DNA of 8,900 nucleotides, taken from positions 1 through 8,900 of the forward strand of contig CALABM010000133.1 of assembly GCA_937885815.1 (NCBI GenBank), read 5' to 3'. This stretch comes from an uncultured Verrucomicrobiales bacterium (lineage in GTDB: Bacteria; Verrucomicrobiota; Verrucomicrobiia; Verrucomicrobiales; Akkermansiaceae). Every line of letters starts with the position of its first letter. The first letter of the stretch is position 1. This document shows, piece by piece, positions 1 to 5,270 of this stretch. Made by a program: the position numbers and the translations under genes. The notes beneath the pieces are model-generated. The model was given only the letters and a program-made list of their open reading frames with translations. It made no database searches and was not told the DNA's origin.

Positions 1-1
1 C

Positions 2-619
2 TTGTGTTTCCTATGTGATGGTACTTATTTGTTACTCATGTCTTGGGCTCGCACCATTACTCGAGATATAATAATTTCATCTATTGTTGCGTATGGAAAT
101 TGGATTTTGCCGATTTGCGAAGGCTGCTATCCTTTGTTCTCAAAACAGGATGAACAAAACGTTTTTACCTTAGACGTATTTGAACAGTTGATTATTATTG
201 CGGTGGCGTGTCATTACTTAAAAGTTTTACCTTTTTATCAACCGACCGTTTCGGCAGAAGAATTGTTGGATGTAAAATCGTTTATCAAAGATGAAGAAAC
301 TGGCGTTTTATCCATTAATCCTTCCATTTTGCCACCCCGAAAAGCGGAATCTTTTTTATTAAAATATCCTTATGAAATTTCGGCTATTATTGTCATTTCG
401 ATAATATACCTATTTATACTTTGTTTTTGGAATTTTCCCGAAACTTTTACCATTCGAGCATATATTATAGAACCTGTTATGACGTTTCTTGTCATGAATG
501 GCATTCCAGGTATGAGTATATTTTTGCAAATAGTAATATTTTCCTATGTTGATTCAGAAAAAGACGAAAGACTGTTGTATAAAAAGATAAAATCCATTTT
601 GCATAATTGCTCAAATTAG
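2..619 (+). CDS. Membrane protein of unknown function, 5'-partial
   Basis: I do not recognise this protein. The frame is open to the window edge; the TTG at 2 and ATG at 38 lack a ribosome binding site, so the gene probably begins outside the window. Hydrophobic stretches that could cross the membrane lie at about residues 62-79, 126-145 and 153-183, with a charged linker between the first two (about 84-122). After residue 184 the chain turns charged and helical, then stops after a short C-terminal tail. The next frame continues a charged helix without a break (591-788), so the stop at 617-619 probably reflects a frameshift. The DNA is clearly AT-rich, with TTT, ATT, AAA and TTA codons prominent, unlike nagB, hemW and nadE, which suggests horizontally acquired DNA. 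Reading frame fairly sure, function unknown. Confidence 0.6.
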   Translation: MCFLCDGTYLLLMSWARTITRDIIISSIVAYGNWILPICEGCYPLFSKQDEQNVFTLDVFEQLIIIAVACHYLKVLPFYQPTVSAEELLDVKSFIKDEETGVLSINPSILPPRKAESFLLKYPYEISAIIVISIIYLFILCFWNFPETFTIRAYIIEPVMTFLVMNGIPGMSIFLQIVIFSYVDSEKDERLLYKKIKSILHNCSN

Positions 620-788
620 AGCAGCCGAAGAACAAGTAAAAGTCGACAATGCTCAAATTAAGGCAATGTGGATGCAGGATGCAATGATACTTATTTCCCG
701 CTTGTCTGATGAAGAGCAAAGGCTATCTTTTTCTTACACAGCGAAGATGGTACAACAAACCATACAAAAAGAGGAAGCGACGTTATAA
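591..788 (+). pseudogene. Frame-shifted C-terminal continuation of the upstream membrane protein gene
   Basis: This frame (+1 relative to the preceding gene) opens after a stop at 588-590 and runs to TAA at 786-788. From codon 603 it encodes about 60 residues rich in Ala, Glu, Gln and Lys, with a heptad-like pattern typical of an amphipathic or coiled-coil helix. No good start exists: the ATG at 666 has AAGG only 2 nt before it. The two frames overlap between 591 and 616, so a one-base loss or gain there would join the charged tail of the membrane protein to this helix. It could be a real mutation, an assembly error, programmed +1 frameshifting, or a separate small gene. I favour a broken gene. 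Confidence 0.45.
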
Positions 789-1309
789 AACTGATGTTCG
801 AATTATCATGCCTGATTTGTGCATTTAAGTTGGCATCTTTACATGAGATAGCATTGATATCCCCTTGCAAGCGATGTTTCTTTTTAGGTTGCCACCCGGC
901 GAAAAATGCGCCTTAAACACCTGATTCTGTGTAGCTTGGCAGTTCGAAACATCTTTGCTTGTCACAGAGTTGCTATCGCCCCAAAATCGCCTAAGCTCAC
1001 AGAATCAACAGATTGTAGATTCGAGGCTTCTTTAGTGACCCTAAAAAGCATTTGAGCTTACCAAAACGGGCTTAGGCATGCTTAGGCTTTTTGACCTTTT
1101 GGAGCTGTTTTGCGCCCGGTGGGGCGGTGGCATCGCTCGCAAGCGCTAGGGTGGGCGTAGCTTTAGCGAAGCCCCCTGCAACACCTAAGCTTGCGTAAGC
1201 ATTGGAAATCAAAGCAAAACAAAAATCGAACCAGATTGTTTTCTGATTCGGTTGAGGATGGATGGGTGTAACTACGCGCGCCGGCAGCGAAAAGTTACAA
1301 GTTCAGGAA
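789..1309. other. Gene-less stretch with many short inverted repeats
   Basis: No convincing coding frame on either strand. Base composition is intermediate between the AT-rich gene to the left and the housekeeping genes. The stretch is rich in repeated words: GCCTAAGC at 989-996, its complement GCTTAGGC twice about 10 bp apart near 1071-1088, and CCTAAGCTT again near 1186. There are also long imperfect inverted repeats between 868 and 1007, listed separately. It may be decayed mobile DNA or may hold a structured RNA; I recognise no family. Confidence 0.5.
868..961. repeat. Nested inverted repeat, potential structured RNA or cruciform
   Basis: CAAGC + GATGTTTC (868-880) is complementary to GAAACATC + GCTTG (946-961), with a TTT bulge. 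Inside it TGCCA (890-894) can pair with TGGCA (937-941), and GGCG (898-901) with CGCC (909-912). A competing helix pairs 922-940 with 989-1007 (GCC, AAGCT and CACAGAATCA blocks separated by single bulges). No family recognised. Confidence 0.35.
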
Positions 1310-1313
1310 AAAC

Positions 1314-1341
1314 AAAAAAGGCAGCTTATTAGCTGCCTTTT
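1314..1341 (-). terminator. Intrinsic terminator of tRNA-Lys copy 1
   Basis: On the minus strand a 7-bp GGCAGCT/AGCTGCC stem with a 4-nt loop is followed by six T. The stem can be lengthened by A:T pairs on both sides. It begins only 3 nt after the tRNA 3' end. The T run on the plus-strand side (4 T) makes it potentially bidirectional. Confidence 0.85.
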
Positions 1342-1344
1342 CAG

Positions 1345-1417
1345 TACCCCCTCGCGGACTCGAACCGCGGACAAATTGATTAAGAGTCAACTGCTCTACC
1401 AACTGAGCTAAGGAGGC
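1345..1417 (-). tRNA. tRNA-Lys(CUU), copy 1
   Basis: A complete 73-nt cloverleaf on the minus strand. The D stem is GCTC/GAGC, the anticodon stem GTTGA/TCAAT with loop CTCTTAA (anticodon CTT, reading AAG), the variable loop TTGTC, and the T stem CGCGG/CCGCG with loop TTCGAGT. The acceptor arm is GCCTCCT against AGGGGGT and contains G1-U72 and U4-G69 wobble pairs; the discriminator is A. CCA is not encoded (CTG follows), so it must be added after transcription. It is an exact copy of the tRNA at 4097-4169. Confidence 0.95.
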
Positions 1418-1462
1418 ACTTTGTCTGTGAGCTACCTAGCACCGGTCGCAAGCCTTTCAGAA

Positions 1463-1491
1463 GTAATAGCCAGCTTATAACCAACGCACAA
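1463..1491 (-). promoter_or_regulatory. Possible promoter for tRNA-Lys copy 1
   Basis: On the minus strand TTGTGC (1486-1491) is followed after 17 bp by TATTAC (1463-1468), about 45 bp upstream of the tRNA 5' end. Copy 1 has no upstream tRNA to share a promoter with, so it needs one of its own if it is expressed. Match is moderate. Confidence 0.3.
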
Positions 1492-1607
1492 ATCACCACC
1501 TACAAGACTGGAACTAATCCCCCGCAGCACGCGCTTATGTAGCAGAAAATCGTCCTTTTGCATTTTTTGCTGTCGATTTCTCCTGAGCAGTGTGTTAGTA
1601 TAGGTGT

Positions 1608-1613
1608 AAGGAG
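1608..1613 (+). promoter_or_regulatory. Shine-Dalgarno site of the 1621 gene
   Basis: AAGGAG ends 7 nt before the ATG at 1621. This fixes the start and contrasts with the SD-less genes elsewhere in the window. A TATA-like -10 candidate (TAGTAT, 1596-1601) lies just upstream without a clear -35. Confidence 0.8.
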
Positions 1614-1620
1614 ATAGATT

Positions 1621-2385
1621 ATGACTAAATTAGCTTTATCCATACTGTGTCTCGGGCTAGTCATTGGCGGCATGTGCCCTGCTCTGGATGTTGCAGAGAA
1701 GCTCTTGGGAGACTACCAGCAACAGCGGAGAGCCTGCGGGGACGAGGATGAACTTGCGCTGCTGCGTCTCAGGGCCGATTTTACATGGCTGAAAGCATGG
1801 ACTGCGTTGGAAACAGACGATGAGGCTTATGATCTGGCCAGTGAGGAGCTTCTTTCCTTACGTGAGCAGGCGTATCTCCTTGCAAAAGCCCGGTATGAGC
1901 AAGGGCTTGCTTCCCTGCGAGATGTATATGAAACCGGAGCTCAGTTGTACTACATGACGCAGTGCAGACAACGGGTACGTCCAACTCTGGAGGAGGAGTT
2001 GCGAACCATGTGCATGACTCTTCTTCGCTCCGCCAGAGCAACGGGAAACAAGGCAGAAGAGCTCAAAACGAAAATTATCTGGTATAGCAATGTAGAATTG
2101 ATATTGACGGACATTAATCTTATGTATGGGGAAGAATTGCGAGACTTGTCCCGGGAGCAATATCAACAAGGGCTTATTTCCTATTGGGAGCTCGCGCAAA
2201 CAGAGATAAACTTGCTGAAGGTGACCAGCGAGGAGCAATATGCAGCCTACGTAGCCGAATTATATAAGGCCATTGAGGCAAATGAAGTCGCTACCAGCAG
2301 GAATGACTATCGTATTACGGAGCTTTTGTTCCATGCCAGAGCTAGGCTGGTAGAACATAGAAAATGGGAGAATCTTTCACATTGA
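1621..2385 (+). CDS. Small secreted helical protein with TolC-like (outer membrane efflux) repeats
   Basis: The 254-residue product starts with a signal peptide (hydrophobic residues 4-18, likely cleavage after A21); C19 is not in a proper lipobox, so it is probably periplasmic and not lipidated. The rest is almost entirely helical. Two segments about 89 residues apart match the signature of TolC-family efflux proteins, RYxxGLxS followed by a Leu-rich helix: ARYEQGLAS at 90-98 and EQYQQGLIS at 179-187. The second is followed by helix AQTEINLLKV and an Ala/Tyr-rich helix. TolC proteins are usually over 400 residues with beta strands forming an outer membrane barrel; here there is room only for the coiled-coil hairpins. 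Its stop overlaps the next gene or lies just before its start, so the two are probably co-translated. Function unproven: perhaps a periplasmic adaptor or a decayed or specialised TolC fragment. Confidence 0.75.
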   Translation: MTKLALSILCLGLVIGGMCPALDVAEKLLGDYQQQRRACGDEDELALLRLRADFTWLKAWTALETDDEAYDLASEELLSLREQAYLLAKARYEQGLASLRDVYETGAQLYYMTQCRQRVRPTLEEELRTMCMTLLRSARATGNKAEELKTKIIWYSNVELILTDINLMYGEELRDLSREQYQQGLISYWELAQTEINLLKVTSEEQYAAYVAELYKAIEANEVATSRNDYRITELLFHARARLVEHRKWENLSH

Positions 2386-2387
2386 CC

Positions 2388-3110
2388 ATGCCCTCATTCC
2401 ACAAAAAACTTGCCTTAAAAGTCATATTACTCGTCCTCTGTGTCACTTTATTGAACTCCTGTATCTACTCCGGATTGGGTGATTATCTTAATACCATAGG
2501 ACGGCAGGAAGTAGCATACTCCACCACGTTACCGACAAAAAGAGCTACTGTATATTGCTTGGATGGAGCATATTATGCACGAGTTCCCGTGCGCTTCAAT
2601 CCTGTTGGACATCGAGCTCTTTTTGCCCCTACTCCCTTTCCATTCAGAAGTTGGAGGCATCCTCTCGTAGAAGAAGACCGGCATCCACACCAGCAACTTT
2701 TCAGCTCTGAGGCTGAATTTAACGAATATTACAGCCGGGCGGAACATGCAGACTTTCATTCTGCATGTTACATGATTCGCATAGAGGATGAATCTGTTCA
2801 GCAATTAGGTTTACCGCGAAAAACACCTTCCCCTCATTCACAGATGGTATTCAAAGAATCTGAATTTGACTTTGAGCGAGCAACCGCCTACCACCTGCCC
2901 AATCTCCCGAATCCTCAAACGATTGTTGTCTCAAGTCTCTTTTATCCACCCTCCGAACAGCTACAAGAATATACACAGCGCCGAGCTCCGCTTAATTACA
3001 TCATGACTCCCGTAGTCTACAGCACAGCCATCGCTATTGATATCCCCCTATCTCTCATCTTAACGCTGGGAGTATACTGCTACGATGGCATAGGGAGTTT
3101 GGTTGACTGA
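2388..3110 (+). CDS. Predicted lipoprotein with YceK/YidQ-like C-terminus
   Basis: From the ATG at 2388 the product has 240 residues. It begins with a typical lipoprotein signal: basic HKK, a hydrophobic core, and lipobox LNSC, with Cys25 the likely lipidated residue. An in-frame ATG at 2364 would add 8 residues and overlap the upstream gene by 22 bp. I prefer 2388 because it gives a normal-length signal peptide and lies 2 nt after the upstream TGA, suiting translational coupling; neither start has a well-placed Shine-Dalgarno. The middle is rich in His, Pro, Tyr and Phe with no recognised domain. The C-terminus has a hydrophobic AIAIDIPLSLILTLGVYCYD stretch resembling the end of YceK/YidQ lipoproteins (IDLPLSL-type motif). 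Probably anchored in a periplasm-facing membrane and working with the helical protein encoded before it. Family link is tentative. Confidence 0.75.
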   Translation: MPSFHKKLALKVILLVLCVTLLNSCIYSGLGDYLNTIGRQEVAYSTTLPTKRATVYCLDGAYYARVPVRFNPVGHRALFAPTPFPFRSWRHPLVEEDRHPHQQLFSSEAEFNEYYSRAEHADFHSACYMIRIEDESVQQLGLPRKTPSPHSQMVFKESEFDFERATAYHLPNLPNPQTIVVSSLFYPPSEQLQEYTQRRAPLNYIMTPVVYSTAIAIDIPLSLILTLGVYCYDGIGSLVD

Positions 3111-3181
3111 GAGCGCTCACCTATTCTCCTAAAAAATTAAGTGAGGAGGCTCTGATATTACTTTCTGCTGCTTGTTATGGA

Positions 3182-3210
3182 TTGACTTCAGAGAGTTCAG
3201 CTTATAGAAT
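3182..3210 (+). promoter_or_regulatory. Promoter of the ankyrin gene, leaderless layout
   Basis: TTGACT (3182-3187), a 17-bp spacer and TAGAAT (3205-3210). Only 6 nt separate the -10 box from the ATG at 3217, so the predicted transcription start falls at about the A of the start codon. There is no Shine-Dalgarno sequence. Confidence 0.65.
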
Positions 3211-3216
3211 ACAGCC

Positions 3217-3936
3217 ATGAGCGAATCTGCCATTCAGAGCTATTTGCACGGCCTGTTGCAATGTCCGGTTGAAGAGCTGCCCGCATTTGTGGAGGCAGAA
3301 GTACCGGCCGAGGTACAAAGCTGGCTGGCTGAGAACGCTGAGCGGCAGCAGGATTTTGCCCTACTGGTGGAAGCAGCCCAGCAAGAACCATACATCACAG
3401 AATATGCCTGTACGTGGGAAATCAGTCATGTACTGGATCATTTCAGGGCTGATGACGATTATGGGTGGAAAGAGCTCATGAGCAGTGTGGAGGCCATAGG
3501 AAGTGCCATTGAGGGGGCGGATACTGAGCGCGAACAGCTAGGCATGGCCATAGTGCGGCTATTGCTCGCGGCCGGTGATTCCCCCAATAATGACTACACC
3601 ATTGCTCTGGACTCCGGGCCCCTGCACTACGCGTGTCGGGAAGGATATCTGCAACTGGTCGAGCTCTTATTGCGTTATGGGGCAAATCCGAATATGGAAG
3701 ACGCAGACATGTTAACACCCTTACATTTTGCGGCTAAGAACAATCGGGTAGATTGTGCTGCGCTTCTCATTCAACACGGCGCCATTGTGGACGCGCCTGA
3801 CATAGCCGGCTGGACGCCCCTCCGCTCAGCAATCCTTAACCAACACGGGGATATGGTAACGCTTTTGAAGAAACACGGCGCCCGCATCACCGAGTTTTCT
3901 GCTGAAGACTGGAAACACTATAAATCACCAAACTAA
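3217..3936 (+). CDS. Ankyrin-repeat protein, cytoplasmic
   Basis: The 239-residue product has no signal peptide. Residues 1-105 are an acidic helical region I do not recognise. From about 106 the chain becomes an ankyrin solenoid: a degenerate cap (about 106-131) and three clear repeats at about 132-164, 165-197 and 198-230. The repeats show the family pattern of GPLHYA or TPLHFA, a helix ending LLLRYG or LIQHG, and a short hairpin to the next repeat. Ankyrin repeats bind other proteins, so a binding or scaffold role is likely; the partner cannot be told from the sequence. The gene stands alone with its own promoter, downstream of the lipoprotein gene and convergent with the tRNA genes. The start at 3217 is supported by the promoter position, not by a ribosome binding site. 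Confidence 0.85.
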   Translation: MSESAIQSYLHGLLQCPVEELPAFVEAEVPAEVQSWLAENAERQQDFALLVEAAQQEPYITEYACTWEISHVLDHFRADDDYGWKELMSSVEAIGSAIEGADTEREQLGMAIVRLLLAAGDSPNNDYTIALDSGPLHYACREGYLQLVELLLRYGANPNMEDADMLTPLHFAAKNNRVDCAALLIQHGAIVDAPDIAGWTPLRSAILNQHGDMVTLLKKHGARITEFSAEDWKHYKSPN

Positions 3937-4065
3937 TTTCCGCCGCTACAACAGCCTCACGCCCCGCTCTCGAATAGGATTTCGATGTACGGGATAAAAT
4001 TTCGGCTCTTCGTTATAAAGTGTGGGCATGTTCCATTCCCGGAGTAGAAAGCGGAATCCGGAAAC

Positions 4066-4093
4066 AAAAAAGGCAGCTTACTAGCTGCCTTTT
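4066..4093 (-). terminator. Intrinsic terminator of tRNA-Thr/tRNA-Lys unit
   Basis: Same GGCAGCT/AGCTGCC stem as copy 1, with a loop of TACT read on the plus strand, followed by six T on the minus strand. From the other side it may also stop transcripts running out of the ankyrin gene, which has no terminator of its own. Confidence 0.85.
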
Positions 4094-4096
4094 CAG

Positions 4097-4169
4097 TACC
4101 CCCTCGCGGACTCGAACCGCGGACAAATTGATTAAGAGTCAACTGCTCTACCAACTGAGCTAAGGAGGC
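4097..4169 (-). tRNA. tRNA-Lys(CUU), copy 2
   Basis: Complete 73-nt cloverleaf identical to copy 1 (anticodon CTT at loop CTCTTAA; G1-U72 wobble at the acceptor end; no encoded CCA). It lies 49 bp downstream of tRNA-Thr on the same strand and is probably processed from a shared transcript that ends at the terminator 3 nt beyond its 3' end. Confidence 0.95.
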
Positions 4170-4218
4170 ACTTTGTCTGTGAGCACCCTGCATCGTTCGC
4201 TATCTGAGGGAGAGCGGA

Positions 4219-4290
4219 AGCCGCTGGTCAGATTTGAACTGACGACCCACGCATTACGAATGCGTTGCTCTACCCCTGAGCTACAGCGGC
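4219..4290 (-). tRNA. tRNA-Thr(CGU)
   Basis: A 72-nt cloverleaf with perfect GCCGCTG/CAGCGGC acceptor stem, D stem GCTC/GAGC, anticodon stem ACGCA/TGCGT with loop TTCGTAA (anticodon CGT, reading ACG), and T stem GTCAG/CTGAC with loop TTCAAAT. Discriminator is T; CCA is not encoded. It is the first tRNA of the minus-strand pair. Confidence 0.95.
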
Positions 4291-4312
4291 GGATGCTGTG
4301 TGCGGCGACAGT

Positions 4313-4342
4313 TTATCACGAGAATAACGGGAATGCAAGCAA
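4313..4342 (-). promoter_or_regulatory. Possible promoter of the tRNA-Thr/tRNA-Lys unit
   Basis: On the minus strand TTGCTT (4337-4342) is followed after 18 bp by TGATAA (4313-4318), about 22 bp upstream of the tRNA-Thr 5' end. An AT-rich tract with runs of A and T (4340-4368) lies upstream and could act as an UP-like element. It is divergent from the nagB promoter. Confidence 0.4.
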
Positions 4343-4387
4343 AATTTACAAAAAAGTTAATTTTTTTTGCAAGTTGAGATTTTAGGG

Positions 4388-4416
4388 TTGATTTTAAGGG
4401 GATTTGGTACTAAAAT
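4388..4416 (+). promoter_or_regulatory. Promoter of nagB, near-leaderless layout
   Basis: TTGATT (4388-4393), 17-bp spacer, TAAAAT (4411-4416). The ATG at 4426 begins 9 nt after the -10 box, leaving an untranslated leader of about 0-3 nt and no room for a Shine-Dalgarno sequence; none is visible. Confidence 0.65.
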
Positions 4417-4425
4417 GGCGTTGCT

Positions 4426-5169
4426 ATGACATACGAAGTTTTCGATACTCCGCAGGCTGCCGCGAAAAATCTGGCACTTGAAGTTGCAGAACTGATCCGC
4501 AGCCGCGCCGCTGAAGGCAAGGGTGTGGTGCTGGGTCTGGCCACGGGTGCTACTCCGCTGCCTTTCTACGCTGAGCTTATCCGCATGCACAAGGAGGAGG
4601 GTCTTTCCTTCAAGAACGTGACCACCTTCAACCTTGACGAGTACACCGGTCTGCCCCACGAGCACGTGGAGTCCTACTGGTACTTCATGCACACCAACCT
4701 GTTCAACCACATCGACATCCCCGCCGAGAACATCAACCTGCCCTGTGGCACGCTGGCTCCGGAGGAGATTCCCGCTCACTGCCAGGCCTATGAGGACAAG
4801 ATCAAGGCATGCGGTGGTCTGGACCTGCAGATTCTCGGCATCGGCCGTACCGGTCACATCGGTTTCAACGAGCCCGGCTCTGATGACACCACCATCACCC
4901 GCCAGGTGCATCTGGACGACCTGACCAAGACCGACGCTGCTCCCGCTTTCGGCGGCTTCGAGAACGTGCCCTGCACCGCCATCACCATGGGTGTGGCTAC
5001 CATCATGGGTGCCAAGAAGGTGCGCCTGATGGCTTGGGGTGAGAAGAAGGCTTCCATCGTGAACAAGGCTATCAATGGCCCTGTGACCGTGGACGTGGCC
5101 GCTTCCTACCTGCAGAAGCACCCGGACGCCAAGTACTTCCTTGACGCTCCCGCCGCAGCTGAGCTGTAA
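4426..5169 (+). CDS. nagB: Glucosamine-6-phosphate deaminase
   Basis: NagB converts glucosamine 6-phosphate to fructose 6-phosphate and ammonia, linking amino-sugar use to glycolysis in the cytoplasm. The 247-residue product spans the family domain: phosphate-binding LATGATP (38-44), FNLDEY (68-73, with D71 matching the E. coli proton-shuttle Asp72), the ESYWYFMH helix, and the catalytic loop GIGRTGHIGFNEP (138-150) with H144 and E149 matching E. coli His143 and Glu148. E. coli Asp141 is T142 here. The sequence resembles the deaminase half of long Bacteroidota proteins that carry an extra deacetylase-like domain, but it ends without one. Codon use is extreme (AAG, ACC, AAC, GAG, ATC, CTG) after a softer, more AT-rich first 18 codons, which suggests very high expression. 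A strong terminator follows. Deaminase assignment is secure at family level. Confidence 0.93.
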   Translation: MTYEVFDTPQAAAKNLALEVAELIRSRAAEGKGVVLGLATGATPLPFYAELIRMHKEEGLSFKNVTTFNLDEYTGLPHEHVESYWYFMHTNLFNHIDIPAENINLPCGTLAPEEIPAHCQAYEDKIKACGGLDLQILGIGRTGHIGFNEPGSDDTTITRQVHLDDLTKTDAAPAFGGFENVPCTAITMGVATIMGAKKVRLMAWGEKKASIVNKAINGPVTVDVAASYLQKHPDAKYFLDAPAAAEL

Positions 5170-5203
5170 AGCCCCGCTGAATCAAGGGAAAAACTTTACT
5201 CAA

Positions 5204-5242
5204 CGGGAGCCGGAGGTCGCAAGACACCGGCTCCCGGTTTTT
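5204..5242 (+). terminator. Intrinsic terminator after nagB
   Basis: A perfect 10-bp GC-rich stem, CGGGAGCCGG (5204-5213) with CCGGCTCCCG (5227-5236), 13-nt loop, then G and five T. It stands between nagB and hemW, only 28 bp before the hemW start. Confidence 0.88.
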
Positions 5243-5258
5243 ATCCGCCCCCGCCTGA

Positions 5259-5264
5259 AAGGAG
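5259..5264 (+). promoter_or_regulatory. Shine-Dalgarno site of hemW
   Basis: AAGGAG ends 6 nt before the GTG at 5271 and decides that start; the radical-SAM motif begins just after it, so no upstream extension is needed. Confidence 0.8.
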
Positions 5265-5270
5265 AGCCCC

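Larger units (their letters stand above)
1310..1432. repeat. 123-bp direct repeat, copy 1 (tRNA-Lys unit)
   Basis: Identical to 4062-4184 except at 1329 (T here, C in the other copy), which falls in the terminator loop. The repeat includes the terminator, the entire tRNA-Lys and 15 bp upstream of its 5' end. Weaker similarity continues to about 1450 (13 of 18 bases when aligned from 1434 against 4185). Confidence 0.95.
4062..4184. repeat. 123-bp direct repeat, copy 2 (tRNA-Lys unit)
   Basis: Matches 1310-1432 at 122 of 123 positions. This copy sits beside tRNA-Thr and is probably the original locus, because it has the normal tandem tRNA context. Confidence 0.95.

Noticed and set aside
868..1007. 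Integron attC site
   Set aside because: The inverted repeats lack the RYYYAAC and GTTRRRY end boxes, and no integrase or cassette series is present.
789..1309. CRISPR array or tmRNA in the gene-less stretch
   Set aside because: Repeated words are short, irregularly spaced and in both orientations; there is no tRNA-like end or tag-coding segment.
3108..3120. GAGCGCTC palindrome after the lipoprotein gene as a terminator
   Set aside because: The arms are only 4 bp, there is no loop and no T run.
3957..4193. Minus-strand open frame of 78 codons over tRNA-Lys copy 2
   Set aside because: It includes the translated tRNA, a well-known false gene type.
4357..5121. Minus-strand open frame of 254 codons across nagB
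   Set aside because: Mirror of strongly biased nagB codons, giving a His/Val/Gly-rich product; no promoter, no family features.
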